Counted from the first letter of the stretch, positions 41,179 through 51,576 are shown. The stretch: 64,000 nt of DNA from Stenotrophomonas maltophilia (GCA_009912235.1 WNDS01000003.1:186001-250000), one strand, 5' to 3'. The notes: generated from the sequence alone by a model not told the origin. Translations and numbers: made by a program.

Positions 41179-41307
41179 ATGTTGCATCATAATACGCCAC
41201 CGCGAACCCACCTGCACGCTGCCGACATCGGTGCCGCGTCGCTGCGTTCGATTCTTGTGCTCGTACTTATTACCCAACCAACAGGTGCGGGACGAGCCAG
41301 TGTGTAA
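41179..41307 (+). CDS. ilv operon leader peptide rich in Ile, Leu and Val
   Basis: A 42-codon open frame, missed by ordinary ORF cut-offs, ending in TAA at 41305-41307. Near its end it reads SILVLVLIT: eight codons (ATT CTT GTG CTC GTA CTT ATT ACC), seven of them for branched-chain amino acids, several rare for this genome (CTT, GTA, ATT). The run is followed at once by GGTGCGGG (41284-41291), identical to the 3' arm of the terminator hairpin at 41333-41362. This is the design of an attenuator leader. No Shine-Dalgarno is visible, so the peptide may be translated from a near-leaderless message. Confidence 0.8.
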   Translation: MLHHNTPPRTHLHAADIGAASLRSILVLVLITQPTGAGRASV

Positions 41308-41364
41308 GCAGAAAACACACCGGGACTCGACAAAAACCCGCACCCGCCCAGGTGCGGGTTTTTT
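41284..41364 (+). terminator. ilv attenuator: antiterminator arm and terminator hairpin
   Basis: Terminator stem AAAACCCGCACC / GGTGCGGGTTTT (41333-41344 and 41351-41362) with a six-base loop and six T. The antiterminator arm GGTGCGGG at 41284-41291 can pair with CCCGCACC (41337-41344) instead. Ribosome stalling on the Ile/Leu/Val codons would favour the antiterminator; free translation would allow termination. Confidence 0.85.
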
Positions 41365-41399
41365 CATTTCAGAACCTAGTTACAGAAGCAACCACCGCC

Positions 41400-41507
41400 A
41401 TGACTACCGCCTCGCCCACAACCCGGACCCGCTGCACCACGACCACCCGTGGCGGTGCCGGCTGTGCGATGCACCGCGCCTCCCCCATCCGCTCCGCTTA
41501 CCCCTGA
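41400..41507 (+). CDS. Candidate second leader peptide, threonine-rich
   Basis: A 35-codon open frame from ATG 41400 to TGA 41505. Nine of codons 2-16 encode threonine ([16 protein letters not shown]), and the following RGGAG resembles the end of the E. coli thr leader. Its stop codon overlaps the foot of the terminator hairpin at 41506-41548, as expected of an attenuator. It stands after the Ile/Leu/Val attenuator and before ilvC. Threonine is the substrate of IlvA encoded downstream in this operon. Translation is not shown; the ribosome site (AGAAG, far upstream) is weak. Confidence 0.55.
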   Translation: MTTASPTTRTRCTTTTRGGAGCAMHRASPIRSAYP

Positions 41508-41548
41508 CCGGCCGGTCCGTCCCCACGACGACCGGCCGGCTTTTTTTT
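41506..41548 (+). terminator. Second strong terminator just before ilvC
   Basis: CCGGCCGGT pairs with ACCGGCCGG, and after a one-base bulge CGTC pairs with GACG around a CCCAC loop; eight T follow (41541-41548). It ends only 24 bp before the ilvC ATG, so it must be overcome for the operon to be read. Confidence 0.85.
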
Positions 41549-41572
41549 CCCACTCCCGCTAGGAACTTCCCC

Positions 41573-42547
41573 ATGAGCACCAACGACCTGACCCAGACCA
41601 AGATCGCTGTCATCGGCTATGGCAGCCAGGGCCGCGCACACGCGCTGAACCTGCGTGAATCCGGCTTCGACGTGGTGGTCGGCCTGCGCCCCGGTGGCCC
41701 GACCGAGGTCAAGGCACAGGCCGACGGCTTCACCGTGAAGGCACCGGCCGAGGCCGTGAAGGAGGCCGACCTGGTGGCCGTGCTGACCCCGGACATGGTG
41801 CAGAAAAAGCTGTACGACGAAGTGCTGGCGCCGAACATGAAGCAGGGTGCGGTGCTGCTGTTCGCGCATGGCCTGAACGTGCATTTCGACATGATCACCC
41901 CGCGCGATGATCTGGACGTGGTGCTGGTCGCCCCCAAGGGCCCGGGTGCGCTGGTGAGCCGCGAGTATGAAATCGGCCGTGGCGTGCCGTGCATCTGGGC
42001 GGTCTACCAGGACAAGAGCGGCAAGGCCGCCGAGTTCGCGCTGGCCTATGCCGCCGGCCTGGGCGGTGCACGCGCCAACCTGATCCAGACCACCTTCAAG
42101 GAAGAGACCGAAACCGATCTGTTCGGCGAACAGGCCGTGCTGTGCGGCGGCGCTTCGGCACTGGTGCAGGCCGGCTTCGAGACGCTGGTGGAAGCCGGTT
42201 ACCAGCCGGAGATCGCCTACTACGAAGTGCTGCACGAACTGAAGCTGATCGTGGACCTGTTCTACGAAGGCGGCATCTCGCGCATGCTCGAATTCATTTC
42301 CGAAACCGCGCAGTACGGCGACTACGTGAGCGGCCCTCGGGTAATCGACGCCGGCACCAAGGAGCGCATGAAGGCGGTGCTGAAGGACATCCAGGACGGC
42401 ACCTTCACCAAGAACTGGGTCGCCGAGTACGAAGCCGGCCTGCCGAACTACAACCGGTTCAAGCAGGCCGACCTGGAACACCCGATCGAGAAGGTAGGCA
42501 AGGAACTGCGCGCCAAGATGGTCTGGTTGCAAGGTCAGGCCGCGTAA
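41573..42547 (+). CDS. ilvC: Ketol-acid reductoisomerase
   Basis: NADPH- and Mg-dependent conversion of acetolactate or acetohydroxybutyrate to the dihydroxy acids, second common step to valine, leucine and isoleucine. 324 residues, the short class I form. The Rossmann motif is [17 protein letters not shown] and the C-terminal knotted domain has [11 protein letters not shown] and the acidic ligands in [13 protein letters not shown]. First gene of the operon ilvC-ilvG-ilvM-ilvA-leuA, with AGGAA before the ATG. Confidence 0.96.
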   Translation: MSTNDLTQTKIAVIGYGSQGRAHALNLRESGFDVVVGLRPGGPTEVKAQADGFTVKAPAEAVKEADLVAVLTPDMVQKKLYDEVLAPNMKQGAVLLFAHGLNVHFDMITPRDDLDVVLVAPKGPGALVSREYEIGRGVPCIWAVYQDKSGKAAEFALAYAAGLGGARANLIQTTFKEETETDLFGEQAVLCGGASALVQAGFETLVEAGYQPEIAYYEVLHELKLIVDLFYEGGISRMLEFISETAQYGDYVSGPRVIDAGTKERMKAVLKDIQDGTFTKNWVAEYEAGLPNYNRFKQADLEHPIEKVGKELRAKMVWLQGQAA

Positions 42548-42585
42548 CCACGCGGCCTCCCCACCCCCGCTTCGCAAGGTTTCCC

Positions 42586-44322
42586 ATGAACAACCCCGCA
42601 CACCGCAGCGCAGCGCCCAACGGCGCGCGCTGGCTGACCCAGGCGCTGGAGGCCGAGGGCGTCCGCACGCTGTTCGGCTACCCCGGCGGCACCATCATGC
42701 CGTTCTACGACGCGCTGGTGGATTCGTCGCTGAAGCACATCCTGGTACGCCATGAGCAGGGTGCCGCGCTGGCCGCCAATGGCTTTGCACGTGCCAGCGG
42801 CCAGGTCGGCGTCTGCGTGGCCACCTCCGGTCCCGGCGCGTCCAACCTGGTCACCGGCATCGCCGATGCCATGCTGGATTCGGTACCGATGGTCTGCATC
42901 ACCGGCCAGGTCGGCACCCCGCTGCTGGGCACCGATGCCTTCCAGGAACTGGATGTGTTCGGGCTGACGATGCCCATCGTCAAGCACAGCTGGCTGGTGC
43001 GCAGTGTGGACGACCTGCCGCAGGTGGTGGCCGATGCCTTCCGCATCGCCCGTGAGGGGCGGCCGGGACCGGTGCTGATCGACCTGCCCAAGGACGTGCA
43101 GCTGGCCGATGCCAGCCACCTGCCGGCACATGCGCCGGCACGCGTGGCAGCGCCGCCGCCGGCCGCCGATGCGGCCATCGCCGAGGCCATCGCCGCGATC
43201 GCGGCGGCCCACAAGCCGGTGGTCTACGCCGGCGGTGGCATCGCCCTGGGTGATGCGGTGCAGGAACTGCGTGCGTTCGTGGAAGCCAGCGGCATTCCCA
43301 CCGTGATGACCCTGCGTGGGCTGGGTGCATTGCCGGCCCGCCACCCGCAGTCACTGGGCATGCTGGGCATGCACGGCACCCGCGCAGCCAACATGGCCGT
43401 GCAGGAAAGCGACCTGCTGCTGGTGCTGGGCGCGCGCTTCGATGACCGTGCCACCGGCAAGCTGGCCGAGTTCGCCCCGTTCGCGCGCGTGGTCCACATC
43501 GACGCCGATGCCTACGAAATCTCCAAGCTGCGCACCGCCGACGTGGCGGTGCCGGGCAACGTCGGCCATGCCATCAACGCCCTGCGTGCGGCCTTCCCCT
43601 CCCCCGGGGCGCACCAGGACGCGTGGCGCAGGCGCTGCGCGCAGCACCGCGAACGCTTCGCCGCCCGCTACGATGCACCCGGCCAGCACATCTATGCCCC
43701 GGCCCTGCTGAAGCGGCTGAGCGAACTGGCCCCGGCCGATGCGGTGATCGCCTGCGATGTCGGCCAGCACCAGATGTGGGTGGCCCAGCACTGCCACTTC
43801 AACCACCCGCGCAACCACCTCACCAGCGGTGCGCTGGGCACCATGGGCTTCGGCCTGCCGGCGGCGATGGGCGCGCAGTTCGCCTGCCCCGAGCGCACCG
43901 TGGTGCTGGTGTCCGGCGATGGCAGCTTCATGATGAACGTGCAGGAACTGGCCACCATCGCCCGCTGCCGGCTGCCGGTGAAGATCGTGCTGCTGGACAA
44001 CAGCTCGCTGGGCATGGTGCGGCAGTGGCAGGAGCTGTTCTTCGCCGAGCGCTACAGCGAGATCGACCTGTCCGACAACCCCGATTTCGTCGCGCTGGCC
44101 AAGGTGTTCGGCATCGCCGCCAGCCGCGTCGATGCGCGTGACGACGTTGAAGGCGGGCTGGCCGCGCTGCTGGCCGAGCCGGGCCCGGCGCTGCTGCACG
44201 TGGCCATCGATGCACGCGCCAACGTGTGGCCGCTGGTGCCGCCCAACACCGCCAACAGCACGATGCTGGAAGCCAACCCCGCCCATGCCCGACAGGAGTC
44301 GACCCATGCATTACCGGCTTGA
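42586..44322 (+). CDS. ilvG: Acetolactate synthase large subunit
   Basis: ThDP-, FAD- and Mg-dependent condensation of pyruvate with pyruvate or 2-oxobutyrate. 578 residues. The catalytic glutamate is in VRHEQGAALAANGFARASG and the ThDP motif is GDGSFMMNVQELATIARCRLP with its closing N (LLDNSS). It is followed, with a 17-bp overlap, by the small-subunit gene ilvM, so it is the IlvG-type isozyme II. Confidence 0.95.
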   Translation: MNNPAHRSAAPNGARWLTQALEAEGVRTLFGYPGGTIMPFYDALVDSSLKHILVRHEQGAALAANGFARASGQVGVCVATSGPGASNLVTGIADAMLDSVPMVCITGQVGTPLLGTDAFQELDVFGLTMPIVKHSWLVRSVDDLPQVVADAFRIAREGRPGPVLIDLPKDVQLADASHLPAHAPARVAAPPPAADAAIAEAIAAIAAAHKPVVYAGGGIALGDAVQELRAFVEASGIPTVMTLRGLGALPARHPQSLGMLGMHGTRAANMAVQESDLLLVLGARFDDRATGKLAEFAPFARVVHIDADAYEISKLRTADVAVPGNVGHAINALRAAFPSPGAHQDAWRRRCAQHRERFAARYDAPGQHIYAPALLKRLSELAPADAVIACDVGQHQMWVAQHCHFNHPRNHLTSGALGTMGFGLPAAMGAQFACPERTVVLVSGDGSFMMNVQELATIARCRLPVKIVLLDNSSLGMVRQWQELFFAERYSEIDLSDNPDFVALAKVFGIAASRVDARDDVEGGLAALLAEPGPALLHVAIDARANVWPLVPPNTANSTMLEANPAHARQESTHALPA

Positions 44323-44581
44323 CCTGGTGCTGCAGCCCGCCGAAGGCGCGCTGCTGCGCGTGATCGGCATGGCCGAGCGCCGTGGCTTCGCCCCCCGCGC
44401 CATCAACGGTGCGCCGGTGGCCGCCGACGATGGCCGCTGGCACCTGCAGATGGTGGTCAGCAGCCAGCGCCCGCCGGAGACGCTGTGCCGCCAGATCGAG
44501 AAGATCTACGACTGCATCTCGGTGCGCATCACGCCCGTGGAAAGCAGCGCGCCCGTGGAACTGGAAGGAGTACCGTCATGA
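44306..44581 (+). CDS. ilvM: Acetolactate synthase small subunit (IlvM, ACT domain)
   Basis: The 91-residue regulatory partner of IlvG, a single ACT domain (LDLVLQPAEGALLRVIGMAERRG). ATG 44306 lies inside the end of ilvG. The short IlvM type usually gives little valine inhibition in the enteric enzyme. Its stop overlaps an ATG (44578) that opens a 35-codon arginine-rich frame of doubtful meaning. Confidence 0.92.
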   Translation: MHYRLDLVLQPAEGALLRVIGMAERRGFAPRAINGAPVAADDGRWHLQMVVSSQRPPETLCRQIEKIYDCISVRITPVESSAPVELEGVPS

Positions 44582-44671
44582 ACACTCGCACCGCCCTGGC
44601 GGGGGTGCCGGTACGGAGGCGTCTTCTTCGCCGCCCGTGCCCGGCGCCTGCGCGCCCCCTGCTGGTGGCCC

Positions 44672-45772
44672 ATGCCGGCCGCTAGTGGCAACCCGGAAAG
44701 CGATGTCGGCGACGTAACCGTTGCCGATGTCCTGGCTGCGCAGGCCCGCCTGCGCCGCTTCCTGCCGCCCACGCCGCTGCACCATGCAGAGCGGTTCGGC
44801 ACCTGGCTGAAACTGGAAAACCTGCAGCGCACCGGTTCCTACAAGGTGCGCGGCGCCCTCAACGCCCTGCTGGCCGGCCGCGAACGCGGCGACAGCCGCC
44901 CGGTGATCTGCGCATCGGCCGGTAACCACGCCCAGGGCGTGGCCTGGGCGGCCTACCGCCTGGACGTGCCGGCCATCACCGTGATGCCGCACGGTGCGCC
45001 GGCCGCCAAGATCGCCGGCGTCGCGCATTGGGGTGCCGCCGTGCGCCAGCATGGCAACAGCTACGACGAGGCCTACGCCTTCGCCGTCGAACTGGCCGCG
45101 CGCCACGGCTACCGCTTCCTGTCCGCCTTCGACGATGCCGATGTGATCGCCGGCCAGGGCACGGTCGGCATTGAACTGGCCGCGCATGCACCGGACGTGG
45201 TGATCGTGCCGATCGGCGGCGGTGGCCTGGCGTCGGGCGTGGCGCTGGCGCTGAAATCGCAGGGCGTGCGCATCATCGGTGCGCAGGTGGAGGGCGTCGA
45301 TGCGATGGCCCGCGCCATCGCCGGCGATGCGCGCGAGATCGCACCGTTGCCCTCGCTGGCCGATGGCGTGCGAGTGAAGATTCCCGGCTTCCTGACCCGC
45401 CGCCTCTGCACGGCACTGCTGGACGATGTGGTGATCGTGCGCGAGGCCGAGCTGCGCGAAACGCTGGTGCGGCTGGCGCTGGAAGAACACATCATCGCCG
45501 AGGGCGCCGGCGCGCTGGCCCTGGCCGCCGGCCGCCGCGTGGCCGGCCGCCGCAAGTGCGCGGTGGTCTCCGGCGGCAACATCGATGCCACCGTGCTGGC
45601 CGCACTGCTTACCGACATCCGCCCACGGCCGCCGCGCAAGCCGCGCCGCCGCCGCGCGGACACCCCACGGCCCGTTGCGCGCCCCGCGCCGCCGCCCCTT
45701 GCTGCTTCCCCGTCTTCCCCTGTTTCCCACCTGCACGCCGTCACGCCCGCTGTCGAGGAGATCTCCCTGTGA
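44672..45772 (+). CDS. ilvA: Threonine dehydratase lacking the regulatory domain
   Basis: PLP-dependent deamination of threonine to 2-oxobutyrate, the entry to isoleucine. 366 residues: the PLP lysine is in GSYKVRGA (about residue 58), [13 protein letters not shown] and the phosphate loop GGGGLASG follow. It ends, after about 320 residues, without the ACT-like regulatory domain of biosynthetic IlvA; instead a 45-residue Arg/Pro-rich tail ([12 protein letters not shown]) runs to the stop. Start ATG 44672 is tentative, with no good ribosome site. The stop overlaps leuA (GTGA). Confidence 0.88.
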   Translation: MPAASGNPESDVGDVTVADVLAAQARLRRFLPPTPLHHAERFGTWLKLENLQRTGSYKVRGALNALLAGRERGDSRPVICASAGNHAQGVAWAAYRLDVPAITVMPHGAPAAKIAGVAHWGAAVRQHGNSYDEAYAFAVELAARHGYRFLSAFDDADVIAGQGTVGIELAAHAPDVVIVPIGGGGLASGVALALKSQGVRIIGAQVEGVDAMARAIAGDAREIAPLPSLADGVRVKIPGFLTRRLCTALLDDVVIVREAELRETLVRLALEEHIIAEGAGALALAAGRRVAGRRKCAVVSGGNIDATVLAALLTDIRPRPPRKPRRRRADTPRPVARPAPPPLAASPSSPVSHLHAVTPAVEEISL

Positions 45773-47349
45773 CCACCATTGAACGAATTACCATCCCGCG
45801 CATCCGCATCTTCGATACCACCCTGCGTGATGGCGAGCAGTCCCCCGGCTGCAGCATGAGCCCACCGCAGAAACTGGTGATGGCGCGTGCGCTGGACGAA
45901 CTGGGCGTGGACATCATGGAAACCGGCTTCCCGGCCAGTTCCCAGTCCGACCGTGAAGCGATGGCGATGATCGGCCGCGAACTGCGCCGCCCCACCCTCA
46001 CGGTCCTGTCGCGCTGCCTGCAGGCCGACATCGAAACCTCGGCGCGCGCGCTGGAAGTGGCCGCCAACCCGCGCCTGCACCTGTTCCTGTCCACCAGCCC
46101 GCTGCACCGCGAGCACAAGCTGCGCATGAGCCGCGAACAGGTGCTGGAATCGGTGCGCAAGCATGTCACCCTGGCACGCTCGTACGTGGACGATGTCGAG
46201 TTCTCGGCCGAGGATGCCACCCGCACCGAACTGGACTACCTGATCGAGGTGGCGCGCGTGGCCATCGCCGCCGGTGCCAGCACCATCAACCTGCCCGACA
46301 CCGTGGGCTTCACCACGCCGGAAGAAATCCGTGCGATGTTCCAGCAGGTCATTGCCGGCGTCGCCGATGTACCCAACGCGGCCAACGTCATCTTCAGCGC
46401 GCACTGCCACAACGACCTAGGCCTGGCCGTGGCCAACTCGCTGGCCGCCGTGGAAGGCGGCGCCCGCCAGGTCGAGTGCACCATCAACGGCATCGGCGAA
46501 CGCGCCGGCAACTGTTCGCTGGAAGAAATCGCCATGGTGCTGAAGGTGCGCCAGGCCTTCTACGAGCAAGACACCGCGATCAACACACCGCGCATCGTGG
46601 CCACCTCGCAGCTGCTGCAGCGGCTGGTCGGCATGCCGGTGCAGCGTAACAAGGCCATCGTCGGCGGCAATGCGTTCGCGCATGAGTCGGGCATCCACCA
46701 GCACGGCATGCTGCGCCACCGTGGCACCTACGAGATCATGCGCCCGGAAGACGTGGGCTGGGAGGATTCGCAGATGGTGCTGGGCCGCCACAGTGGCCGC
46801 GCCGCGGTTGAAGCGCGCCTGCGCGCACTGGGCTTCTGGCTGGAAGAAGAAGAGCTGAAGCTGGTGTTCGAGCGCTTCAAGAACCTGTGCGAGGAACAGC
46901 GCGTGGTGACCGATGCCGACCTGCAGGTGCTGATGCAGGGCGGTGCCAATGCACAGGGCTACCGCCTGGCCTCGATGACCATCAGCGATGTCGGCAGCCG
47001 CCCCAACGCGCTGGTGGAGCTGTCCGACCCGGACGGCAAGCGCGTGGCCGAAACCGCCCAGGGCGACGGCCCGGTGGATGCGCTGTTCGGTGCACTGTCC
47101 GCCGCCACCGGCGTGCAGCTGATGCTGGACAGCTACCACGTGCACAGTGTTGGCATCGGCGCTGATGCCCGTGGCGAGGCCAACCTGAGCGTGCACCACG
47201 ACGGCGTCGAATATGACGGCACCGGCACCAGCAAGGACATCATCGAAGCCTCCGCGCTGGCCTGGCTGGACGTGGCCAACCGGCTGCTGCGCCAGCGCCA
47301 GGCCGAAACGGCCGGCACTGCCGCCGCACCGGCCACCGCCACGGCCTGA
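45769..47349 (+). CDS. leuA: 2-Isopropylmalate synthase
   Basis: Condenses acetyl-CoA and 2-oxoisovalerate, the first committed step to leucine. 526 residues: the TIM barrel opens with [18 protein letters not shown], the metal-binding HCHNDLGLA follows near residue 206, and the C-terminal LeuA regulatory domain gives feedback control by leucine. GTG start at 45769, with GAGGAG 8 bases upstream, overlapping the ilvA stop, so it is translationally coupled to ilvA and lies in the same operon. Confidence 0.95.
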   Translation: MTTIERITIPRIRIFDTTLRDGEQSPGCSMSPPQKLVMARALDELGVDIMETGFPASSQSDREAMAMIGRELRRPTLTVLSRCLQADIETSARALEVAANPRLHLFLSTSPLHREHKLRMSREQVLESVRKHVTLARSYVDDVEFSAEDATRTELDYLIEVARVAIAAGASTINLPDTVGFTTPEEIRAMFQQVIAGVADVPNAANVIFSAHCHNDLGLAVANSLAAVEGGARQVECTINGIGERAGNCSLEEIAMVLKVRQAFYEQDTAINTPRIVATSQLLQRLVGMPVQRNKAIVGGNAFAHESGIHQHGMLRHRGTYEIMRPEDVGWEDSQMVLGRHSGRAAVEARLRALGFWLEEEELKLVFERFKNLCEEQRVVTDADLQVLMQGGANAQGYRLASMTISDVGSRPNALVELSDPDGKRVAETAQGDGPVDALFGALSAATGVQLMLDSYHVHSVGIGADARGEANLSVHHDGVEYDGTGTSKDIIEASALAWLDVANRLLRQRQAETAGTAAAPATATA

Positions 47350-47463
47350 GCCCACGGCCCGCTGCCCTGCACAGGGCGGCGGGTACCGGCCCGCCGCCGC
47401 CGGCTTGACCCTTCCACGCTCTTTCCCGATGTTCGTTCCTTCGTACTCCTGCCAGGCACCTGC

Positions 47464-48882
47464 ATGACTTCCGCACCCCGCACCCTGTACGACAAACTGT
47501 GGGACGCCCACGTGGTCGTCCCTGAATCCGACAGCGCGCCCGCCGTGCTGTACATCGACCTGCACCTGATCCACGAGGTCACCTCGCCGCAGGCCTTCAC
47601 CGAGCTGCGCGAACGCGGCCTGGCGCCGCGCCGCCCGGACCGCACCAAGGCGACGATGGACCATTCCACGCCGACCCTGCCGGTCGCCGCCGATGGCACC
47701 CTGCCCTACGCCAGCGCCGCCAGCGAAGCGCAGGTCGCCACCCTGGCACGCAACTGCGCCGAGCACGGCATCGAGCTGTTCGACATGGCCTCGGCCAACC
47801 GCGGCATCGTCCACGTCATCGCACCGGAACAGGGCTTCACCCAGCCGGGCATGACCATCGTCTGCGGTGACAGCCATACCTCCACTCACGGCGCGTTCGG
47901 TTCGCTGGCCTTCGGCATCGGCACCAGCGAAGTCGGCCACGTGCTGGCCACGCAGTGCCTGCTGCAGCGCAAGGCGAAAACCTTCGCGATCACCGTCGAT
48001 GGTCCGCTGGCGCCCGGCGTCGGTGCCAAGGACGTGGTGCTGCATATCATCGGCGTGATCGGCGTCAACGGTGGCACCGGCCACGTCATCGAGTTCCGTG
48101 GCAGCACCATCGAAGCGATGGACATGGAACAGCGCATGACCCTGTGCAACATGTCGATCGAAGCCGGCGCGCGTGCCGGCATGGTCGCCCCCGACCAGGT
48201 CACCTTCGACTTCGTCGCCGCTACCCCGCGCGGCCCCAAGGGCGCCGACTTCGACGCTGCCCTGGCGCGCTGGCAGCAGCTGCGCAGCGATGAAGGCGCA
48301 CGCTTCGACAGCGAAGTGCACATCGATGCGGCCGACATCCGCCCGACGCTGACCTGGGGCACGCACCCGGGCACGGCCATCGCCGTGGACGCGCCGATTC
48401 CGGCCGCCAACGATGCCGCCGCGCAGAAGGGCCTGGACTACATGCACTTCCAGGCGGGCACGGCGCTGGCAGGCACGCCGGTGGACGTGGTGTTCGTCGG
48501 CTCGTGCACCAACGGCCGGCTGAGCGACATGCGCGAAGTGGCGCAGGTGCTGCGCGGCCGCCAGGTGGCCGACGGCGTGCGCATGCTGGTGGTGCCGGGC
48601 TCGGAGATCGTCAAGCGCCAGGCCGAGGCCGAAGGCATCCACGAGATCGTGCGTGCGGCTGGTGCCGAGTGGCGCGAGCCGGGCTGCTCGATGTGCATCG
48701 CCATGAACGGTGACCTGGTCGCCCCGGGCCAGCTGGCCGTGAGCACCAGCAACCGCAACTTCGAGGGCCGCCAGGGCCCCGGTTCGCGCACCCTGCTGGC
48801 CTCGCCGATGAGCGCGGCGTGGGCAGCGGTGAAGGGCCAGGTGGCCGACACCCGCGAACTGTTCGCACAGGAGGTGGCGTGA
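47464..48882 (+). CDS. leuC: 3-Isopropylmalate dehydratase large subunit
   Basis: Isomerises 2-isopropylmalate to 3-isopropylmalate with a 4Fe-4S cluster. 472 residues, with the aconitase-type motifs [23 protein letters not shown] and the cluster cysteines in [10 protein letters not shown]. It starts 114 bp after leuA, a gap with a GC-rich hairpin but no T-run, so a separate promoter is possible. The stop overlaps leuD (TGATG). Confidence 0.96.
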   Translation: MTSAPRTLYDKLWDAHVVVPESDSAPAVLYIDLHLIHEVTSPQAFTELRERGLAPRRPDRTKATMDHSTPTLPVAADGTLPYASAASEAQVATLARNCAEHGIELFDMASANRGIVHVIAPEQGFTQPGMTIVCGDSHTSTHGAFGSLAFGIGTSEVGHVLATQCLLQRKAKTFAITVDGPLAPGVGAKDVVLHIIGVIGVNGGTGHVIEFRGSTIEAMDMEQRMTLCNMSIEAGARAGMVAPDQVTFDFVAATPRGPKGADFDAALARWQQLRSDEGARFDSEVHIDAADIRPTLTWGTHPGTAIAVDAPIPAANDAAAQKGLDYMHFQAGTALAGTPVDVVFVGSCTNGRLSDMREVAQVLRGRQVADGVRMLVVPGSEIVKRQAEAEGIHEIVRAAGAEWREPGCSMCIAMNGDLVAPGQLAVSTSNRNFEGRQGPGSRTLLASPMSAAWAAVKGQVADTRELFAQEVA

Positions 48883-49460
48883 TGGCCGGTTTCCGTACGC
48901 TCACCTCGTCCAGCGTGGTGCTGGCGCAGACCAACATCGACACCGACCAGATCATTCCGGCGCGGTTCCTGTCCACCACCGAACGCGCCGGCCTGGGCCG
49001 CAACGCCTTCAATGACTGGCGCTGGCAGGCCGACGGTTCGCCGGTGGCCGGCTTTGCCTTCAACCAGCCGCACAACGCCGGCCGCAGCATCCTGCTGGCC
49101 GGGCGCAACTTCGGCTGCGGTTCCTCGCGCGAACACGCGCCGTGGGCACTGACCGACCTGGGCCTGCGCGCCATCGTCAGCAGCGAGATCGCCGACATCT
49201 TCCGCGGCAACTCGCTGAAAAACGGCCTGCTGCCGATCGTGCTGGACGAAGCCGACGTGCAGGCGCTGATGCAGCGCCCGGACGACGAACTGACCATCGA
49301 CGTGGCCACGCGCGAGCTGCGCACGCCCGACGGCCGCGTCTATTCCTTCCCGCTGGACGGCTTCTCGCAGACCTGCCTGCTGGAAGGCGTGGACCAGTTG
49401 GGGTATCTGTTGGGCCGTGTCCCTGAAATCGAACGTTACGAGAGTGAGCATGCACGCTGA
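48882..49460 (+). CDS. leuD: 3-Isopropylmalate dehydratase small subunit
   Basis: The swivel-domain partner of LeuC. 192 residues. The substrate loop is [15 protein letters not shown] and the N-terminal [13 protein letters not shown] is present. Overlaps leuC at its start and leuB (by 11 bp) at its end, so leuC-leuD-leuB form a tight translational unit. Confidence 0.95.
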   Translation: MAGFRTLTSSSVVLAQTNIDTDQIIPARFLSTTERAGLGRNAFNDWRWQADGSPVAGFAFNQPHNAGRSILLAGRNFGCGSSREHAPWALTDLGLRAIVSSEIADIFRGNSLKNGLLPIVLDEADVQALMQRPDDELTIDVATRELRTPDGRVYSFPLDGFSQTCLLEGVDQLGYLLGRVPEIERYESEHAR

Positions 49461-50511
49461 AATTGTTGCCCTGCCCGGTGATGGCATCGGCCCGGAAGTG
49501 GCCGCCGCCGCGGTCGCCGTCCTGAAGGCCGTCGCCGAACGCTTCAACCACACCTTCACCTTCAGCGAGCACGACATCGGTGGCATCGCCATCGACCGCC
49601 ACGGTGAGCCGCTGCCCGCCGCCACCCTGGCCGCCTGCCAGGCAGCCAACGCGGTGCTGCTGGGCGCGGTGGGCGGCCCGAAGTGGTCCGACCCGAACGC
49701 CAAGGTGCGGCCGGAACAGGGCCTGCTGGCGATCCGCAAGGCGCTGGGCCTGTACGCCAACCTGCGCCCGGTGCGTACCCACGAAGCCGCGCTGCACGCC
49801 TCGCCGATCAAGGCCGAGCTGCTGCAGGGCGTGGACTTCGTGGTGGTGCGCGAACTGACCGGCGGCATCTACTTCGGCGACAAGACCCGCGACGCCGACA
49901 GCGCCAGCGACCTGTGCCGCTACACCGTGGCCGAGATCGAGCGCGTGCTGCGCAGCGCCTTCCGCCTGGCCCGGCAGCGCCGCGGCAAGGTTACCTCGGT
50001 GGACAAGGCCAACGTGCTGGAGACCTCGCGCCTGTGGCGCGACGTGGCCGCGCGCATCGGCCGCGAGGAATTTCCGGACGTGGCGCTGGAACACCAGCTG
50101 GTCGATTCGATGGCCATGCACCTGCTGGCCAAGCCGCGCGAGTACGACGTGATCGTCACCGAGAACATGTTCGGCGACATCCTCACCGACGAAGCGTCGA
50201 TGCTGGCCGGCTCGCTGGGCCTGCTGCCGTCGGCCTCGCTGGGCGAACCGGGTGCGGTGGGCATCTACGAGCCGATCCATGGTTCGGCACCGGACATCGC
50301 CGGCAAGGGCATCGCCAACCCCTACGCGACGATCTTCAGCGCAGCGATGCTGCTGCGCCACTCGCTGGGTCTGGAAGCCGAAGCGGCCGCCGTGGAAGCG
50401 GCCGTGCATGCGGTGCTGGATGACGGCGTGTTCACCGCCGACCTGGCCGCCAAGGGCGCGGCGGTCAGCGCCGCTGCCGCCACCGACGCGGTGCTGGCGA
50501 AACTGGGCTGA
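49450..50511 (+). CDS. leuB: 3-Isopropylmalate dehydrogenase
   Basis: NAD-dependent oxidative decarboxylation of 3-isopropylmalate, last leucine-specific oxidation. 353 residues, with [11 protein letters not shown] at the start, substrate arginines in the LRPVRTHE region, [15 protein letters not shown] and the NAD motif [19 protein letters not shown] 49450 lies inside the leuD end. Confidence 0.96.
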   Translation: MHAEIVALPGDGIGPEVAAAAVAVLKAVAERFNHTFTFSEHDIGGIAIDRHGEPLPAATLAACQAANAVLLGAVGGPKWSDPNAKVRPEQGLLAIRKALGLYANLRPVRTHEAALHASPIKAELLQGVDFVVVRELTGGIYFGDKTRDADSASDLCRYTVAEIERVLRSAFRLARQRRGKVTSVDKANVLETSRLWRDVAARIGREEFPDVALEHQLVDSMAMHLLAKPREYDVIVTENMFGDILTDEASMLAGSLGLLPSASLGEPGAVGIYEPIHGSAPDIAGKGIANPYATIFSAAMLLRHSLGLEAEAAAVEAAVHAVLDDGVFTADLAAKGAAVSAAAATDAVLAKLG

Positions 50512-50542
50512 GCGCGGCCACACCGGCTGGTCCTGGAACGGA

Positions 50543-50569
50543 AGACGGCGCGGGATTTCCGCGCCGTCT
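50543..50569. terminator. Hairpin between leuB and msrA
   Basis: An 11-bp stem AGACGGCGCGG / CCGCGCCGTCT with loop GATTT, between the convergent genes leuB and msrA. No T-run is present. Confidence 0.55.
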
Positions 50570-50616
50570 GTCCATGGCGGGCGCGCGCGATCACCGCCGC
50601 GCCCCGCGCAGGGGGA

Positions 50617-51303
50617 TCACCCGGCGGCGCCGACATCCAGCCCGATCGGGCAGCTGACGCCGGTGCCACCGATGCCGCAGTAGCCGTTCGGGTTCTTGGC
50701 AAGGTACTGCTGGTGGTAGTCCTCGGCGTAGTAGTAGGTGGGCGCCGGGTAGACGATTTCCGTGGTGATCGTGCCCAGCCCTGCATCGTTCAGCCGCACC
50801 TGGTAGCGTTCGCGGCTGGCCAGCGCGGCCGCGAACTGCGCCTCGTCGGTGGCATGGATGGCCGAGCGGTACTGGGTGCCGGTGTCGTTGCCCTGGCGCA
50901 TGCCCTGGGTCGGGTCATGGCTTTCCCAGAACAGCTGCAGCAGGCGATCCAGCGAAACCACGACCGGGTCGAACACCACATGCACCACTTCGGTATGCCC
51001 GGTCAGCCCCGAACAGACCTCTTCATAGGTCGGGTTCGGGGTGCTGCCACCGGCGTAGCCAACCGAGGTGCTGTAGACGCCCGGCTCGGTCCAGAACTTG
51101 CGCTCGGCGCCCCAGAAGCAGCCCATCGCGAAGCGGATCTGCTGCAGGCCGGCGAAACGGTCCTTCAGCGGGTGGCTGTTCACGAAGTGCTGGTTGTTGT
51201 GTAGCGGCAACGGCTGGTCGCGGCCCGGTAGCGCCTCGTCCGGGCGCGGCAGGCGCTGCTTGAAGGCCCCGATGCCGAGGATGCCCTGTCCGATTCCCAC
51301 CAT
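50617..51303 (-). CDS. msrA: Peptide methionine sulfoxide reductase A
   Basis: Repairs the S-epimer of methionine sulfoxide with electrons from thioredoxin. 228 residues. The catalytic cysteine is in [13 protein letters not shown] (about residue 62) and a resolving cysteine lies in [10 protein letters not shown] near the end. Start ATG 51303 has GGAGGG 6 bases upstream, giving an N-terminal extension of about 55 residues before the catalytic domain. Ten bases separate it from the DUF2007 gene upstream. Confidence 0.94.
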   Translation of the reverse strand: MVGIGQGILGIGAFKQRLPRPDEALPGRDQPLPLHNNQHFVNSHPLKDRFAGLQQIRFAMGCFWGAERKFWTEPGVYSTSVGYAGGSTPNPTYEEVCSGLTGHTEVVHVVFDPVVVSLDRLLQLFWESHDPTQGMRQGNDTGTQYRSAIHATDEAQFAAALASRERYQVRLNDAGLGTITTEIVYPAPTYYYAEDYHQQYLAKNPNGYCGIGGTGVSCPIGLDVGAAG

Positions 51304-51312
51304 GTCGCCCTC

Positions 51313-51576
51313 CTATGCCGGCAGCCCGGCCAAATCATCTGTGTCTGAGATGGGGTCGCCGGCCACGTGGCCCAAGTCCAGCCCGGCCACGATCTGCTCC
51401 GCCTCCGGCCGCGCCGCGTCGGGGATGCCAACCCGCAGCACGCCGAACAGGGGAAGCTCGCCCATGCCGCCCAGCAGCGATTCGCCGAACACGAAGGCCG
51501 GAATGCCGGCGTTTTCCAGCGCGTGCTTGACCAGGTGGGCGTCGAACAGGTTGTCGGCCTTGTACACGATGTGCAT
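51313..51576 (-). CDS. DUF2007-family protein
   Basis: 87 residues, with the family opening MHIVYKADNLFDAHLVKHALENAGIPAFVFG read in pieces, a ferredoxin-like fold related to the PII/signal-transducing domain of unclear function. TAG is its natural stop. It is the upstream partner of msrA in a probable two-gene unit. Confidence 0.8.
   Translation of the reverse strand: MHIVYKADNLFDAHLVKHALENAGIPAFVFGESLLGGMGELPLFGVLRVGIPDAARPEAEQIVAGLDLGHVAGDPISDTDDLAGLPA

Noticed and set aside
41188..41193. CATAAT as the -10 box of the ilv operon
   Set aside because: It would start transcription downstream of the leader peptide's ATG, and the -35 at the right distance does not match consensus.
44578..44685. 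35-codon arginine-rich frame overlapping the ilvM stop (ATGA)
   Set aside because: No similarity to a known leader, no terminator behind it and poor codon use; probably chance, though its overlap is noted under ilvM.
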